Shown here one piece after another: positions 37,239-46,767 of a stretch of DNA of 59,814 nt. The notes beneath the pieces are model-generated. The model did no database searches and was not told where the DNA came from. It was given only the letters and a program-made list of their open reading frames with translations. The stretch spans positions 1 to 59,814 of the forward strand of contig NZ_AUCR01000015.1 in assembly GCF_000429865.1 (NCBI RefSeq), in the 5' to 3' direction. This DNA comes from Cucumibacter marinus DSM 18995. Lineage in GTDB: Bacteria; Pseudomonadota; Alphaproteobacteria; Rhizobiales; Devosiaceae. Every line of letters starts with the position of its first letter. The first letter of the stretch is position 1. The position numbers and the translations under genes are program-made.

Positions 37239-38588
37239 TCAGGCGGCGTCTTTCTTGGCTAGATATTTCTCGAGCCAGTGAATGTCGTAATTGCCGGCGA
37301 TGATGTCGGGCTCGTTCACCAGCCGCTGGAACAGCGGCAAGGTGGTCTGAATTCCATCGACAATGAACTCGTCGAGCGCGCGGCGCAAGCGCTGCAGGCA
37401 TTCGGGCCGGTTGCGGCCATGCACGATGAGCTTGCCGATCAGGCTGTCGTAATAAGGCGGAATGACATAGCCCTGATAGACACCGGAATCGATGCGTACG
37501 CCAACCCCGCCAGCAGGGTGGTAGTGGGTGATCTTGCCCGGAGAAGGCGCGAAGGTCTCGGCATTCTCGGCGTTGATGCGCACCTCGATGGCGTGACCCC
37601 AGAAAGTGATCTCTTCCTGGGTGACGCTGAGCGGCTCGCCGGCGGCGATGCGGATCTGCTCGTAGACGATATCGAGATTGGTGATGCGCTCGGTGACCGG
37701 GTGCTCGACCTGAAGGCGGGTATTCATCTCGATGAAATAGAATTCGCCATCTTCGTAGAGGAATTCGATGGTGCCGGCGCCGGCATATTGCAGCTTCTGC
37801 ATGGCCTTGGCGCAGACATCGCCGATTTCAGCGCGCTGCTCGGGCGTCAGGGCCGGGCTGTTGGCCTCTTCCCAGACTTTCTGGTGGCGGCGCTGGAGCG
37901 AACAGTCGCGATCGCCCAGATGAACCGCCTTGCCCTTGCCGTCGCCAAGGACCTGGATTTCGATATGGCGCGGCTTGGCAAGATATTTTTCGATATAGAC
38001 GGCGTCGTCGCCAAAGGCGGCCTTGGCCTCGGAGCGGGCATTGGCCAGAGCGTGACCGATCTCGGCCTCGGACTTGGCGACTTTCATGCCGCGGCCACCA
38101 CCACCGGAGGCAGCCTTGATGAGCACCGGATAACCGATATCGGCGGCGATGCGCTTGGCATCGGCCTCGCTGGTCACGGCGCCATCGGAGCCGGGCACAA
38201 CCGGGATGCCGAGTTCGCGGGCGGTGTTCTTGGCCTCGATCTTGTCGCCCATGATCTCGATGTGCCGGGCGGTCGGACCGATGAAGGTCACGTTGTGCTC
38301 GGCCAGGATCTGGGCGAAGCGGGCATTCTCGGATAAAAAGCCATAGCCCGGATGCACGGCATCGGCGCCGGTGATCTCACAGGCGGCCATGATCGAGGGA
38401 ATATTGAGATAGCTGTCGCGCGCCGGCGGCGGGCCGATGCACACGCTTTCGTCAGCAAGGCGCACATGCATGGCATTGGCGTCGGCCGTCGAGTGGACGG
38501 CAACGGTCTGGATACCGAGCTCCTTGCAGGCCCGCAGGATGCGGAGGGCGATCTCGCCGCGATTGGCGATCAGGACCTTGGAAAACAT
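37239..38588 (-). CDS. accC: Acetyl-CoA carboxylase biotin carboxylase subunit
   Basis: ATP-grasp enzyme that carboxylates the biotin on AccB, the first step of fatty acid synthesis. The 449-residue product has [35 protein letters not shown], the glycine loop [32 protein letters not shown] and [26 protein letters not shown], all standard for AccC. It follows accB by eight bases. Confidence 0.97.
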   Translation of the reverse strand: MFSKVLIANRGEIALRILRACKELGIQTVAVHSTADANAMHVRLADESVCIGPPPARDSYLNIPSIMAACEITGADAVHPGYGFLSENARFAQILAEHNVTFIGPTARHIEIMGDKIEAKNTARELGIPVVPGSDGAVTSEADAKRIAADIGYPVLIKAASGGGGRGMKVAKSEAEIGHALANARSEAKAAFGDDAVYIEKYLAKPRHIEIQVLGDGKGKAVHLGDRDCSLQRRHQKVWEEANSPALTPEQRAEIGDVCAKAMQKLQYAGAGTIEFLYEDGEFYFIEMNTRLQVEHPVTERITNLDIVYEQIRIAAGEPLSVTQEEITFWGHAIEVRINAENAETFAPSPGKITHYHPAGGVGVRIDSGVYQGYVIPPYYDSLIGKLIVHGRNRPECLQRLRRALDEFIVDGIQTTLPLFQRLVNEPDIIAGNYDIHWLEKYLAKKDAA

Positions 38589-38596
38589 AGCGCCGC

Positions 38597-39094
38597 CTAT
38601 TCGATCACCACGAGGGGTGCGCCGAACTCAACCGGCTGTGCATCATCAAACAGGATCTGCTTGATCGTCCCGGCCTTGTGGGCGGGGATCTGGTTCATGG
38701 TCTTCATCGCCTCGATGATGAGGAGGGTCTGACCTTCGGTCACGCGGTCGCCGACTTCAACATAGGTCGCCGCGCCGGGTTCGGGCGAGCGATAGGCCGT
38801 GCCGACCATGGGCGAGGTGAGGGTGCCCGGGTGGGCAGCCAGATCGCCTTCGGCGGGTGCCGCGGTGGGTGTCGGGGCAGCAGGTGCCGGTGCGGCTGCA
38901 GCCGGTGCGGGTGCAGCCGGTGCCGCGGCGGCAGGAGCGCCGGAGACATATTGAACGGTTTCGGTGGCCAGCGAACGGGTCACCCGCAAGCGGAAGTCAT
39001 CCTGCTCGATTTCGATCTCGGCCAGATCCGCTTCATTGAGCAATTCCGCTACTGTGCGGATCAAGTCACGGTCGATCTGAGAGCCCTTCGGCAT
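38597..39094 (-). CDS. accB: Biotin carboxyl carrier protein of acetyl-CoA carboxylase
   Basis: Carries the biotin cofactor between AccC and the AccAD transferase. The 165-residue product has a short N-domain ([27 protein letters not shown]), an Ala/Pro-rich linker, and a C-terminal biotinyl domain with the EAMKTM biotin-lysine motif and the 'thumb' [24 protein letters not shown] precedes ATG 39094; an upstream in-frame ATG at 39121 is less likely. Confidence 0.97.
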   Translation of the reverse strand: MPKGSQIDRDLIRTVAELLNEADLAEIEIEQDDFRLRVTRSLATETVQYVSGAPAAAAPAAPAPAAAAPAPAAPTPTAAPAEGDLAAHPGTLTSPMVGTAYRSPEPGAATYVEVGDRVTEGQTLLIIEAMKTMNQIPAHKAGTIKQILFDDAQPVEFGAPLVVIE

Positions 39095-39135
39095 GGCGTG
39101 ATTTCCTTCCCCCTCGGACATGGGCGATGTGAACC

Positions 39136-39576
39136 TTAATGTGAAAACTGCGCAGCCAGCGCGTTAACCGCGAGGATATAACCGGTTGCGCCCAGACCGC
39201 AAATCACGCCGGTCGCGACCGGCGAGACATAGGAATGGTGGCGAAACGGTTCGCGCGCAAAGATGTTGGAGATATGGACCTCGATAACCGGCAGATCGAC
39301 GACCCTCAGGGCGTCGTGAATGGCGATCGAGGTGTGGCTGTAGGCGCCCGGATTGATGATAACACCGCTGGCATTGTCACGCGTGGCCTGGATCAGATCC
39401 ACAAGCGTGCCTTCGGAATTGGTCTGCTCGAAGACGATGTCGACGCCAAGCCGCGCACCTTCATCGGTGCAGGCCTCGCGCACGTCGTCGAGCGTGACGG
39501 TTCCGTAAATCTCGGCCTCCCGGCTGCCCAACATGTTCAGATTGGGCCCGTTGAGGATGTGAATGGTGTCAGCCAT
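39136..39576 (-). CDS. aroQ: Type II 3-dehydroquinate dehydratase
   Basis: Shikimate-pathway dehydratase forming a dodecamer. The 146-residue product has the conserved [18 protein letters not shown] (with the catalytic Tyr in the flexible lid), [12 protein letters not shown] and the [19 protein letters not shown] motif with the active-site His. It lies 41 bases before accB, as is common in this order. Confidence 0.97.
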   Translation of the reverse strand: MADTIHILNGPNLNMLGSREAEIYGTVTLDDVREACTDEGARLGVDIVFEQTNSEGTLVDLIQATRDNASGVIINPGAYSHTSIAIHDALRVVDLPVIEVHISNIFAREPFRHHSYVSPVATGVICGLGATGYILAVNALAAQFSH

Positions 39577-39685
39577 CGCAGCCAGCTTGTTTCATCGGCG
39601 AGGGGCGCCGTTCAAGCGGCACTAAAGCAATTCCGTGCAAAACGCAAAGAAATCCGTGCCATGCGGGTCAGCCGGTTGTGGGCAG

Positions 39686-40585
39686 TCAGCCTTCGCAAGC
39701 CGTGCTGCCGCAAGCGCGGACATTGTCGATCTTTTGCTTGAGCAGTTCATAGCCCAGCGCCCCACGGATGATCTCGTCACCGAGTATGAAGGTGGGGGTG
39801 GTGGACAGACCCAGACCCTGAGCGAGGGCGTAATTGTCCTGCAGCGCCTGGTTCACTTCCGGGGATTCCATGCGCAGCTCAAGATCGACCCGGCTCAATC
39901 CCAGATCGGCCGCGGCATTGAGCGCGGCCTCGCGCCCGATCTTGCCCGGGGTCGAGAACAGGCGGGCGTGGAAGTCGAAATAGTCGACATCGGTATCGGC
40001 AACGAGGAAGGCGATGCGGGCCGCTTCCAGCGATTCCTGGCTGAGGATCGGAAATTCCTTGAGGACGATGCGCAGGTTCGGGTCGCTATCGATCAGCTGC
40101 ATGAGGTCGGGTACGGATTCTGCGCAATAGGGGCAGTTGTAATCAAAGAACTCGACCAGGGTGACGTCGCCATCCGGGTTGCCGATGACCACATCGCCGG
40201 GATTGTTGAACACTTCGGTCTCGTAGCTCGCCAGCGCCACGCGGGACCGCTCGGCCTCTTCCTGCCTCAGCTGGGTCTCGAGCGCGACCGACATGCGCTG
40301 GAGAAGCTTGGGGTTCTCCATGAGATAGGATTCGATCATCGGGTGCAGGACGTCCGGATCGAGTTCGGTGAAGTCCTGCCGGACCTGATCGGCCTCCCAT
40401 TTGGCGCGTTCATCATCGAGCATTTCGGTAACGATGGCGCGGACATCCGACTCGGAGAGCGTGTCATCGGCGAGCGCCGGCGCCGTCATCGACAGGCTGA
40501 CAAGGCTTGCCAAGGCAAGCAGAGCGGCCGCCATCAAGGCGGCGACGCGGGAAAGATCGAACCGGGGCAGGGCAATGGCAGTCAT
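39686..40585 (-). CDS. DsbA-family thiol:disulfide oxidoreductase
   Basis: A 299-residue exported thioredoxin-fold protein. After a signal peptide (MTAIALPRFDLSRVAALMAAALLALASLVSLSMTAPALA) comes an acidic helical Com1-like N-domain, then the DsbA domain with active site FFDYNCPYCAES and the cis-Pro loop STTPTFILGD. It probably oxidises or isomerises disulphides in the periplasm. AGGA before ATG 40585 favours it over an in-frame ATG at 40630. It precedes aroQ on the same strand. Confidence 0.88.
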   Translation of the reverse strand: MTAIALPRFDLSRVAALMAAALLALASLVSLSMTAPALADDTLSESDVRAIVTEMLDDERAKWEADQVRQDFTELDPDVLHPMIESYLMENPKLLQRMSVALETQLRQEEAERSRVALASYETEVFNNPGDVVIGNPDGDVTLVEFFDYNCPYCAESVPDLMQLIDSDPNLRIVLKEFPILSQESLEAARIAFLVADTDVDYFDFHARLFSTPGKIGREAALNAAADLGLSRVDLELRMESPEVNQALQDNYALAQGLGLSTTPTFILGDEIIRGALGYELLKQKIDNVRACGSTACEG

Positions 40586-40947
40586 GTCAGTCCTTATCGG
40601 GTTCGCCCCGGCATGCGTGAACATGGACAAGGCGTTTGATCGTCGGCGGTGGTTGTATCTGGCTTACCACCAGCGGCTTTCGATATCCTAGCTTCAATCC
40701 TCAAATTTCGGTGAAGTTGGGGCAGCAGGCGGCAACGGGTTGGAATCCGCGCCGGTTGCCCAAGACTGGCGTTTCTTGTGCGTCGACATGCGCATTGATG
40801 CGTTTGGCGCGCAAATCCAGCGCTCAAAGCCCAGAAAGGTCAGCAATTCTGCCCGTTTAGATGCGTTTTCCGTGTGTGTTTGGGGTGTCAATTCGCCGCG
40901 CGCCGCGTTATGAGTGGCGCTCTTAACAAGCGCGATGCGGGTGTTCG

Positions 40948-42090
40948 ATGTTGCAAGGATTACAGCCCTTTCTGGCCCTCGATATTTTTGCGCAAGCCTC
41001 AGAGCTTGAAGCGGAGGGCAGGGGCATCCGGCATCTCGAGATCGGCGAACCGTGTTCGCCCCCGGCGCCCGCTGTCAAACAAGCCGTCGCCCGTCACCTC
41101 GAACAGGAACGGCAGGGTTACACGGCGGCCAAGGGGCTGCCGGCGCTGCGCGAGGCGATTGCGGGTTACTATCGCAACCAGCATGATGTTGACCTCGATC
41201 CCGGCCGGATCGTGGTGACAACAGGCTCTTCGGGGGCCTTTATCCTGGGGTTTCTTGCCTGCTTTCCGCATGGGGCGAAGATCGGCGTGACGCGGCCCGG
41301 CTATCCGGCCTATGTGAACATTCTGGCCGGGCTCGGTTTCGAGCCGGTGGAGATCGAACTCAAGCCGCAGGATGACTGGCGTCTCGATGTGGCCTCGCTC
41401 GCAGCCGCACACGAGGAACACGGGCTCGCCGGGCTGATGCTGGCATCGCCTGCCAATCCGACCGGGGCGATGGTGGGCCGCGAGCGCTTTGCCGAGATCA
41501 TTGATTATTGCACCCGATTAGGCATTAGGCTGATCTCGGACGAAATCTATCACGGGCTCAATTTTTCCGGATCGTGCACGAGTGCGCTCGAGATCACCGA
41601 CGATGCGGTGGTGATCAACTCCTTCTCCAAATATTACTGCCTCACCGGCTGGCGGATCGGCTGGATGGTGATGCCGCCCGATTGCGTGCGGCAGACCGAG
41701 GTGCTGGCGCAGTCGATGTTCATTTCGGCGCCGACGCCTTCGCAGGTGGCGGCGATGGCCGCGCTTGAAGAGCGCGCCTATTACGATGCGCAGCGCGAAC
41801 GCTATCGGGCAAACAGGGATGTGCTGGTGAAGGGGCTCGAGGATATCGGTTTCGAGACGCCGCATGGCGGCGATGGTGGGTTCTATGCCTATGTCGACAT
41901 CACCCGGTTCTCGAACGATTCCATTACCTTTTGCCGCGAGCTTCTTGAGAATGCCGATGTGGCGGTCACGCCGGGCGTCGACTTCGACCGCACCAATGGC
42001 CACCGCTATGTGCGCATCTCCTTTGCCAGCGACCGGCCGGTGATCGAGGGGGCGCTCACCCGCATGGCCGATTATCTCAGGGGCCGCTGA
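40948..42090 (+). CDS. PLP-dependent class I/II aminotransferase
   Basis: A 380-residue fold-type I enzyme. It has LEIGEPCSPPAPAVKQAVARHL and YTAAKGLPALREAIAGYY at the N-terminus, TTGSSGAFILGF, SPANPTGAMVGRE, DEIYHGLNF, and the Schiff-base lysine in NSFSKYYCLTGWRIGWMV. The C-terminal YVRISFASD carries the substrate-carboxylate arginine. This is the aspartate-aminotransferase subgroup; the amino-donor is not predictable. It has its own terminator and appears monocistronic. Confidence 0.88.
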   Translation: MLQGLQPFLALDIFAQASELEAEGRGIRHLEIGEPCSPPAPAVKQAVARHLEQERQGYTAAKGLPALREAIAGYYRNQHDVDLDPGRIVVTTGSSGAFILGFLACFPHGAKIGVTRPGYPAYVNILAGLGFEPVEIELKPQDDWRLDVASLAAAHEEHGLAGLMLASPANPTGAMVGRERFAEIIDYCTRLGIRLISDEIYHGLNFSGSCTSALEITDDAVVINSFSKYYCLTGWRIGWMVMPPDCVRQTEVLAQSMFISAPTPSQVAAMAALEERAYYDAQRERYRANRDVLVKGLEDIGFETPHGGDGGFYAYVDITRFSNDSITFCRELLENADVAVTPGVDFDRTNGHRYVRISFASDRPVIEGALTRMADYLRGR

Positions 42091-42100
42091 GTAACAGAAC

Positions 42101-42158
42101 ACTGAGGGGCGGAGCCGGCCCATGCCGCATTGAGCGAGGGGCCGGCTCCTTCAGTTTG
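42101..42158 (+). terminator. Intrinsic terminator after the aminotransferase gene
   Basis: An eleven-base-pair stem (ggagccggccc / gggccggctcc) extended by an outer actga/tcagt pair and followed by tttgtct. Confidence 0.75.
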
Positions 42159-42268
42159 TCTCCATTCGTTTCAAGCCTATGATTGACGCAGGTTCTCGCG
42201 AGCCTGCCGGTCCGAGTCAGAGATCGGTGGGATGGCGCTGGATGTTAGGTTGGGTCCTCACTTCTTTC

Positions 42269-42402
42269 CCGTCGTCATGCTCGGGCTTGGCCCGAGCATC
42301 CATGGTGAGATGACACGCGGGAAACCGCGGTGACCATGCGCGACCGCTGATCCTGTTGCGGCGCCTCATGGGCCCTCGGGTCAAGCCCGAGGGTGACGAA
42401 GG
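42269..42402. repeat. ~135 bp two-palindrome mosaic element, copy 4
   Basis: Palindromes gctcgggcttggcccgagc and ccctcgggtcaagcccgaggg in inverted order, 94 bases between unit starts; its reverse complement aligns with copy 2 through the core, for example in the gcggt, cccgcgtg and atctcaccatgg segments. Confidence 0.7.
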
Positions 42403-42509
42403 GAGGGAAAACGTGCAACGATGCCGCCCTTTGCGTGGCAGTTGCGCTGCGCTAGACTTGTCATAGGCAGGACCACGGCCCGCTGCGGCGGGCGAAGGGA
42501 AGGTTTGCC

Positions 42510-42931
42510 ATGATGACGGTCGAAGCGGCGCGGATGCCGCAATTCATCGCCGAGAATTCCAACGTTCTCATCTTCTTTCACGACGATGCACCCGCAGAAG
42601 CGTTGGCGCTTGGCGCAACGCTTGGTGACACCCCCGGGGCCTGGCAGGCCGGGTTGGTGGATGTGGCCGCGGCGCCCGAAATCCGGTCGGCATTCGGGCT
42701 GAGGGCAATTTGCCGGCGGTCATGATCATGCGTGAAGAAGTGGGCCTTTTCTGCGGCCCGCTTTCGGCAAAATCGCGTGAGGAGCTACCGCAACTGATCA
42801 GCCGTGCCGCGGCGCTCGACATGTCGGCAGTCAAGGCAGAGATCGAAGCGGAGCGGCAACGCGAGGCCACAGTTCATGAGCGGCGGGTGTGCCCGACGGC
42901 ACGGCGCGGGCCGATGCCCGGCGGCGCCTGA
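42510..42931 (+). pseudogene. Frameshifted thioredoxin-like gene
   Basis: Two overlapping frames form one thioredoxin-fold product: MMTVEAARMPQFIAENSNVLIFFHDDAP...AAPEIRSAFGLR in the first frame and NLPAVMIMREEVGLFCGPL...AAALDMSAVKAEIEAERQ in another, joined by a one-base shift in the gagggc run near 42701-42706. The joined sequence has the beta-alpha-beta start and cis-Pro NLPAV loop of thioredoxin/HyaE-like proteins but no CXXC pair. It is a genuine frameshift mutation or a base-call error in a G run; a ribosome-binding site (AAGGGAAGG) precedes the first ATG. Confidence 0.65.
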
Positions 42932-43055
42932 GGAGCCCCTGCGGCCCGAACAGAGTTTGCCTTTGTGTCGGGAATTCGGTATTGCGCGGCGGTGCGGAAT
43001 TGTTAACACTGCCGCGCGAGACTTAATTGCGTGACGACTTCAGGTTCCCGGATCA

Positions 43056-43163
43056 ATGAACGGATTGCGAGAAACCTTTGATTGCCAGGCCGGCGCCGCC
43101 CAACAGCGGGGCCGGGGCTTCGCCGCGCTCCGGACGCTATCGCTTCTCCTTATCTGCCCCTGA
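43056..43163 (+). CDS. Putative leuA leader peptide
   Basis: A 35-residue frame MNGLRETFDCQ...ALRTLSLLLICP ends with five leucine codons (CTC, CTA, CTT, CTC, CTT) within eight codons, the hallmark of leucine-biosynthesis leader peptides. The stop lies two bases before the terminator hairpin. The ATG has only a weak AGG upstream. It is expected to sense leucyl-tRNA charge by ribosome stalling. Confidence 0.6.
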   Translation: MNGLRETFDCQAGAAQQRGRGFAALRTLSLLLICP

Positions 43164-43164
43164 G

Positions 43165-43201
43165 CACCGGCAGGCCCTTCTTGACGTGAGGGCGGGTGTT
43201 T
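43165..43201 (+). terminator. leuA attenuator terminator
   Basis: Stem cacc...gccct / agggc...ggtg with a ten-base loop, followed by ttt and located between the leader peptide stop and leuA. The GC-rich hairpin at 43090-43115 could provide the alternative structure. Confidence 0.5.
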
Positions 43202-43266
43202 AGGGGATGACTGAGCCACAGCTGCAAAAGGCGCGGCGCAGGCGCCGCATGTTTCAGGATAAGACG

Positions 43267-44832
43267 ATGAGCGATACCACCACCGAAACCCACAATACCG
43301 AACAGGTTCGAATCTTCGACACCACCTTGCGCGACGGCGAGCAATCGCCCGGCGCCTCGATGACGCTCGAAGAAAAGCTGCAGATCGCCGAGGCGCTCGA
43401 CGATATGGGCGTCGACATTATCGAGGCCGGGTTTCCCATTGCCTCGAATGGCGATTTCGAGGCCGTTTCCGAGATTGCCCGGCGGGCCAAGAACGCGGTG
43501 ATTTGCGGGCTGGCACGGGCGCATGAAAAGGATATCGACCGGGCTGCCGAAGCGATCAAGCACGCCAAGCAAAGCCGGATCCATACCTTCATCTCAACTT
43601 CGCCGCTGCATATGAAGTTCAAGCTGCAGATGGAGCCCGACCAGGTCTATGAGAAGGTGATTTCCTCGGTCACCCGGGCACGCAACTATACCGACGATGT
43701 CGAGTGGTCGCCCGAAGACGGCACGCGGACCGAGACGGACTTCCTCTATCGCTGCATCGAAGCGGCGATCAAGGCGGGCGCGACGACCATCAATTTCCCC
43801 GACACCGTGGGTTATGCGGTGCCGGAGGAATATTACGAGATGGTGCGCGGGATCATCGAGAATGTGCCCAATATCGACAAGGCGGTGATCTCCACCCATT
43901 GCCACAATGATCTGGGACTGGCGGTCGCCAATTCGCTGGCCGGGGTCCGGGCAGGGGCCCGCCAGATCGAATGCACGATCAACGGGCTGGGCGAGCGCGC
44001 CGGCAATGCCGCGCTTGAAGAGGTCGTGATGGGCTTTGCCACACGCGCGGACCGGATGCCTTATCACACCAATATCAATTCCAGGCACATCGCCCGTGCA
44101 TCAAAGCTGGTCGCTGGCGCCGCCAATTTCCCGGTGCAGTACAACAAGGCGATCGTGGGCAAGAACGCGTTCGCGCATGAAAGCGGGATCCACCAGGACG
44201 GCATGCTGAAGAATGCCGAGACCTATGAGATCATGACGCCCGAAAGCGTCGGGATCAAAGGGACCTCGCTGGTCATGGGCAAGCATTCGGGCCGCCACGC
44301 CTTCCGCGAGAAGCTGAAGGAGTTGGGCTACGATCTGGGCGAGAACGCCTTCCAGGAGGCATTCACCCGCTTCAAGGACCTCGCCGACCGCAAGAAGCAT
44401 GTCTATGACGACGACATTGCGGCGCTGATCGATGATGAAATCCACACTCATGAGGACGCCATCAAGCTCGTTTCGATGAGCGTGGTCACGACGACCGAAG
44501 GCACCCATCGCTGCGATCTGACCTTATCGATCCGCGGTGAGAACAAGGACGTCGCGGTTCAGGGGACCGGCTCGGTGGATGCCATCTTCAATGCCATCAA
44601 GAAAGCTGTCGGCGGCGAGCCGCGGCTGGTTCATTACGGCGTCGATGCGGTGACCGGCGGCACGGATGCGCAGGCCAATGCGCATGTGCGGCTGGAAATG
44701 GATGGCCGGATCGCCTCTGGCCGTACAGCGGAACCCGACACGCTGCTGGCCTCGGCCCGCGCCTATCTCAACGCCTATAACCGTCTGCTGGTCGAGCGTG
44801 GCCACGCGGCGCAGGGCGCGATGGCAGGCTAG
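43267..44832 (+). CDS. leuA: 2-isopropylmalate synthase
   Basis: Condenses acetyl-CoA with 2-ketoisovalerate, the first committed step to leucine. The 521-residue product has the catalytic HMGL-type barrel with [34 protein letters not shown] (metal histidines), and [14 protein letters not shown], then the LeuA regulatory dimer domain ([45 protein letters not shown]) that binds leucine. AGGA before ATG 43267 is preferred over an in-frame ATG at 43207, which falls inside the attenuator zone. Regulation by leader attenuation is proposed from the upstream sequence. Confidence 0.96.
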   Translation: MSDTTTETHNTEQVRIFDTTLRDGEQSPGASMTLEEKLQIAEALDDMGVDIIEAGFPIASNGDFEAVSEIARRAKNAVICGLARAHEKDIDRAAEAIKHAKQSRIHTFISTSPLHMKFKLQMEPDQVYEKVISSVTRARNYTDDVEWSPEDGTRTETDFLYRCIEAAIKAGATTINFPDTVGYAVPEEYYEMVRGIIENVPNIDKAVISTHCHNDLGLAVANSLAGVRAGARQIECTINGLGERAGNAALEEVVMGFATRADRMPYHTNINSRHIARASKLVAGAANFPVQYNKAIVGKNAFAHESGIHQDGMLKNAETYEIMTPESVGIKGTSLVMGKHSGRHAFREKLKELGYDLGENAFQEAFTRFKDLADRKKHVYDDDIAALIDDEIHTHEDAIKLVSMSVVTTTEGTHRCDLTLSIRGENKDVAVQGTGSVDAIFNAIKKAVGGEPRLVHYGVDAVTGGTDAQANAHVRLEMDGRIASGRTAEPDTLLASARAYLNAYNRLLVERGHAAQGAMAG

Positions 44833-45291
44833 TCCCATCTCACGGTTGGACGAGAAAAAAGGGCGGCCTTCTGGCCGCCCTTAGTTTTGGGGGTGTTCAG
44901 GGGGTAAACCCAAAAAACTTTCAGTCTCCCGACTGTCTAGATGGTTTTTCAACGCTAGATAATTCTATCATTTCCAAAATTTCCACCGCACTTTCCGCAA
45001 TACCGGTGATTTATCTGCTCTTTATTCACAAATTGATCGCCGGGTTTATACTGGACTGGTTTCCAGCATATGGATCAAACATCTTCAGAGATGCGGGTGT
45101 GAAGCGTTCGGTGCCTCGACCTTTTAGGGCGTACCCGCTCGGTTGCAGGTGTGATGAACCGGATTACAAAGCTGCGTGAACGCGGCGCGAGGCGGTGGAT
45201 CGGGGCGGCGGGAACCTGTTAGGCCGGTGTCAGCAAGGGGCCTTTTCACGAGCAGGTCTTTACGAGCGAGTCTTGCCACAAGGAGTTCCAG
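44833..45291. other. Intergenic region between leuA and msrA
   Basis: Holds the leuA terminator and then an AT-rich stretch (about 44935-45110) probably including msrA promoter sequence. Small hairpin cagtc/gactg at 44922-44935. No gene detected. Confidence 0.65.
44861..44888. terminator. Bidirectional intrinsic terminator downstream of leuA
   Basis: Perfect gggcggcc/ggccgccc stem with a four-base loop, preceded by aaaaaa and followed by ttagtttt, so it can act on both strands. Confidence 0.85.
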
Positions 45292-45906
45292 ATGACCGTC
45301 AGATTGTTCCGTCCATTCATAATTGCCCTGATGGCGCTCATGGCGCTGGCCGCAGCGGGGTCTGCGCAGGCCGCGGAGAAGGCGATCTTCGCCGGCGGGT
45401 GCTTCTGGTGCGTGGAAGCAGATTTCGACAAGGTGCCCGGGGTGACCAAGACCGTGTCGGGCTATATCGGCGGCGACATCGAGAACCCGACCTACGAGCA
45501 GGTCAGCCACGGCAATTCCGGGCACTATGAGGCCGTGGAGGTCACCTATGACCCCTCGCGCGTGACCTATGAGGAATTGCTGACCGCCTTTTGGCACTCG
45601 GTCGATCCGACCGATCCGGGGGGACAGTTCTGTGACCGGGGGGACAGCTACAAGACCGCGATCTTCGCCATTGGCCCGGAACAGCTCGCGGCGGCCCGCG
45701 CCAGCAAGGCCGAAGTCCAGAAGGACCTGACGCGCAATATCGTGACGCGCATCATTCGCGCCCCGGAGTTCTATCCGGCGGAGGGCTATCACCAGAATTA
45801 CTACAAGACCAACGCGGTCCGGTACAATTTCTACCGCTCGCGCTGCGGGCGTGACGATCGCGTTCGGCAGGTCTGGGGCGATCTGGCCTATAAGGGCATC
45901 AAATAG
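45292..45906 (+). CDS. msrA: Exported peptide-methionine (S)-S-oxide reductase MsrA
   Basis: Repairs oxidised methionine in proteins. The 204-residue product has a signal peptide (FIIALMALMALAAAGSAQAA) and the active-site motif AIFAGGCFWCVEADF, with GGCFWC carrying the catalytic cysteine; SGYIGGDIENPTYEQV and GHYEAVEVTYDP follow. A recycling cysteine lies in RSRCGRDDRV. Export implies a periplasmic version protecting envelope proteins. AAGGAG precedes the ATG. Confidence 0.95.
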   Translation: MTVRLFRPFIIALMALMALAAAGSAQAAEKAIFAGGCFWCVEADFDKVPGVTKTVSGYIGGDIENPTYEQVSHGNSGHYEAVEVTYDPSRVTYEELLTAFWHSVDPTDPGGQFCDRGDSYKTAIFAIGPEQLAAARASKAEVQKDLTRNIVTRIIRAPEFYPAEGYHQNYYKTNAVRYNFYRSRCGRDDRVRQVWGDLAYKGIK

Positions 45907-46009
45907 GCCCCAACACCAATTCCCGATTCCAGCGGGCGCGGTGCTTGATCCCGGTCAAGGCCGCGCCCGTACTATTTGGCATTCTGCCTCTATTCAAATG
46001 GAGGGCAGC

Positions 46010-46759
46010 ATGGTCGAGCTGATTACCGTCACACCGGAGAATGTCGAGAAGACCGGTTTCTTCTGCAAAATGAGCGCACGAGGAAAGCCGGGCTACGAAC
46101 AGAAGAAATCGTGGCTCGCCGAACGCTTCGAAGAGGGGCTTGAGATGCGTCTCCTCGGTGACGGGGAGCGGGGGTTCGTCGAGTTTATTCCCGGTGACTT
46201 TGCGTGGCGGGCGATCGATGGTGCCAAGGACTTCATGGTCATTCACTGTCTGTGGGTGGTTGGCAAATCCAAGGGCATGGGCTTTGGAAAAGTCCTGCTT
46301 GAGGAAGTCGAGCGAACGGCAAAGGAACGCGGGTTCAAGGGCGTTGCCGCGCTGACAAGCGGCCACACCTGGCTGATGGGGCCGGACCTGCTGGCCGGCC
46401 ATGGCTATGAAAGCGTTGAGACGGCCGAGCCAAGCTTCGATCTGATGGTGAAACGCTTCGCTGACGATGCGCGGATGCCGCGGCTATCCGGCCGTTGGGC
46501 CGAAAAGGCCAAAGCGATTCCCGAAGGCCTTGGCGTCTTTCGGACCGATCAGTGTCCTTATACCGACGACGCGGTGAAAGCGGTGGCCGAAAGGGCCAAG
46601 CTCAGGGGGCTCAATTTCTCGGAGATCAGGCTTTCAACGGCCAAGGATATCCGCGAACGCTCTCCGACCCCCTACGGGACCTATGCGGTTGTCAAGCAGG
46701 GTGAATTGCTGACGTACACCTATCTGCTGCCGCGCGATTTCGACAAACTGGGTCTTTGA
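46010..46759 (+). CDS. GNAT acetyltransferase with C-terminal YoaP-like domain
   Basis: A 249-residue fusion. The N-terminal two thirds are a GNAT fold (HCLWVVGKSKGMGFGKVLLEEVERTAKERGFKGVAAL holds the acetyl-CoA loop) and the C-terminal ~70 residues (LGVFRTDQCPYTDDAVKAVAERAKLRGLNFSEIRLSTAKDIRERSPTPYGTYAVVKQGELLTYTYLLPRDFDKL) match the YoaP-like domain, which has a thioredoxin-like look with a DQCPY cysteine. GGAGG before the ATG supports the start. Substrate unknown. Confidence 0.82.
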   Translation: MVELITVTPENVEKTGFFCKMSARGKPGYEQKKSWLAERFEEGLEMRLLGDGERGFVEFIPGDFAWRAIDGAKDFMVIHCLWVVGKSKGMGFGKVLLEEVERTAKERGFKGVAALTSGHTWLMGPDLLAGHGYESVETAEPSFDLMVKRFADDARMPRLSGRWAEKAKAIPEGLGVFRTDQCPYTDDAVKAVAERAKLRGLNFSEIRLSTAKDIRERSPTPYGTYAVVKQGELLTYTYLLPRDFDKLGL

Positions 46760-46767
46760 GGGACCGC

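Larger units (their letters stand above)
42091..42509. other. Intergenic region with terminator and mosaic element
   Basis: No gene. Holds the terminator of the aminotransferase (42101-42158) and copy 4 of the ~135 bp two-palindrome element (42269-42402). Confidence 0.8.
42932..43266. other. leuA: leuA leader region
   Basis: Between the frameshifted gene and leuA. It contains a 35-codon leader peptide frame ending in a leucine run (43056-43163), a GC-rich hairpin (43090-43115) and a terminator-like hairpin with a U run (43165-43201). Confidence 0.6.

Noticed and set aside
43031-43081. A GTG-started 16-codon leader peptide before leuA
   Set aside because: It contains only one Leu codon and ends too early; the ATG frame at 43056 carries the leucine run instead.
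44900-45200. tRNA or small RNA gene in the AT-rich msrA upstream region
   Set aside because: No cloverleaf, CCA end or T-loop GGTTCGA-type sequence could be found.
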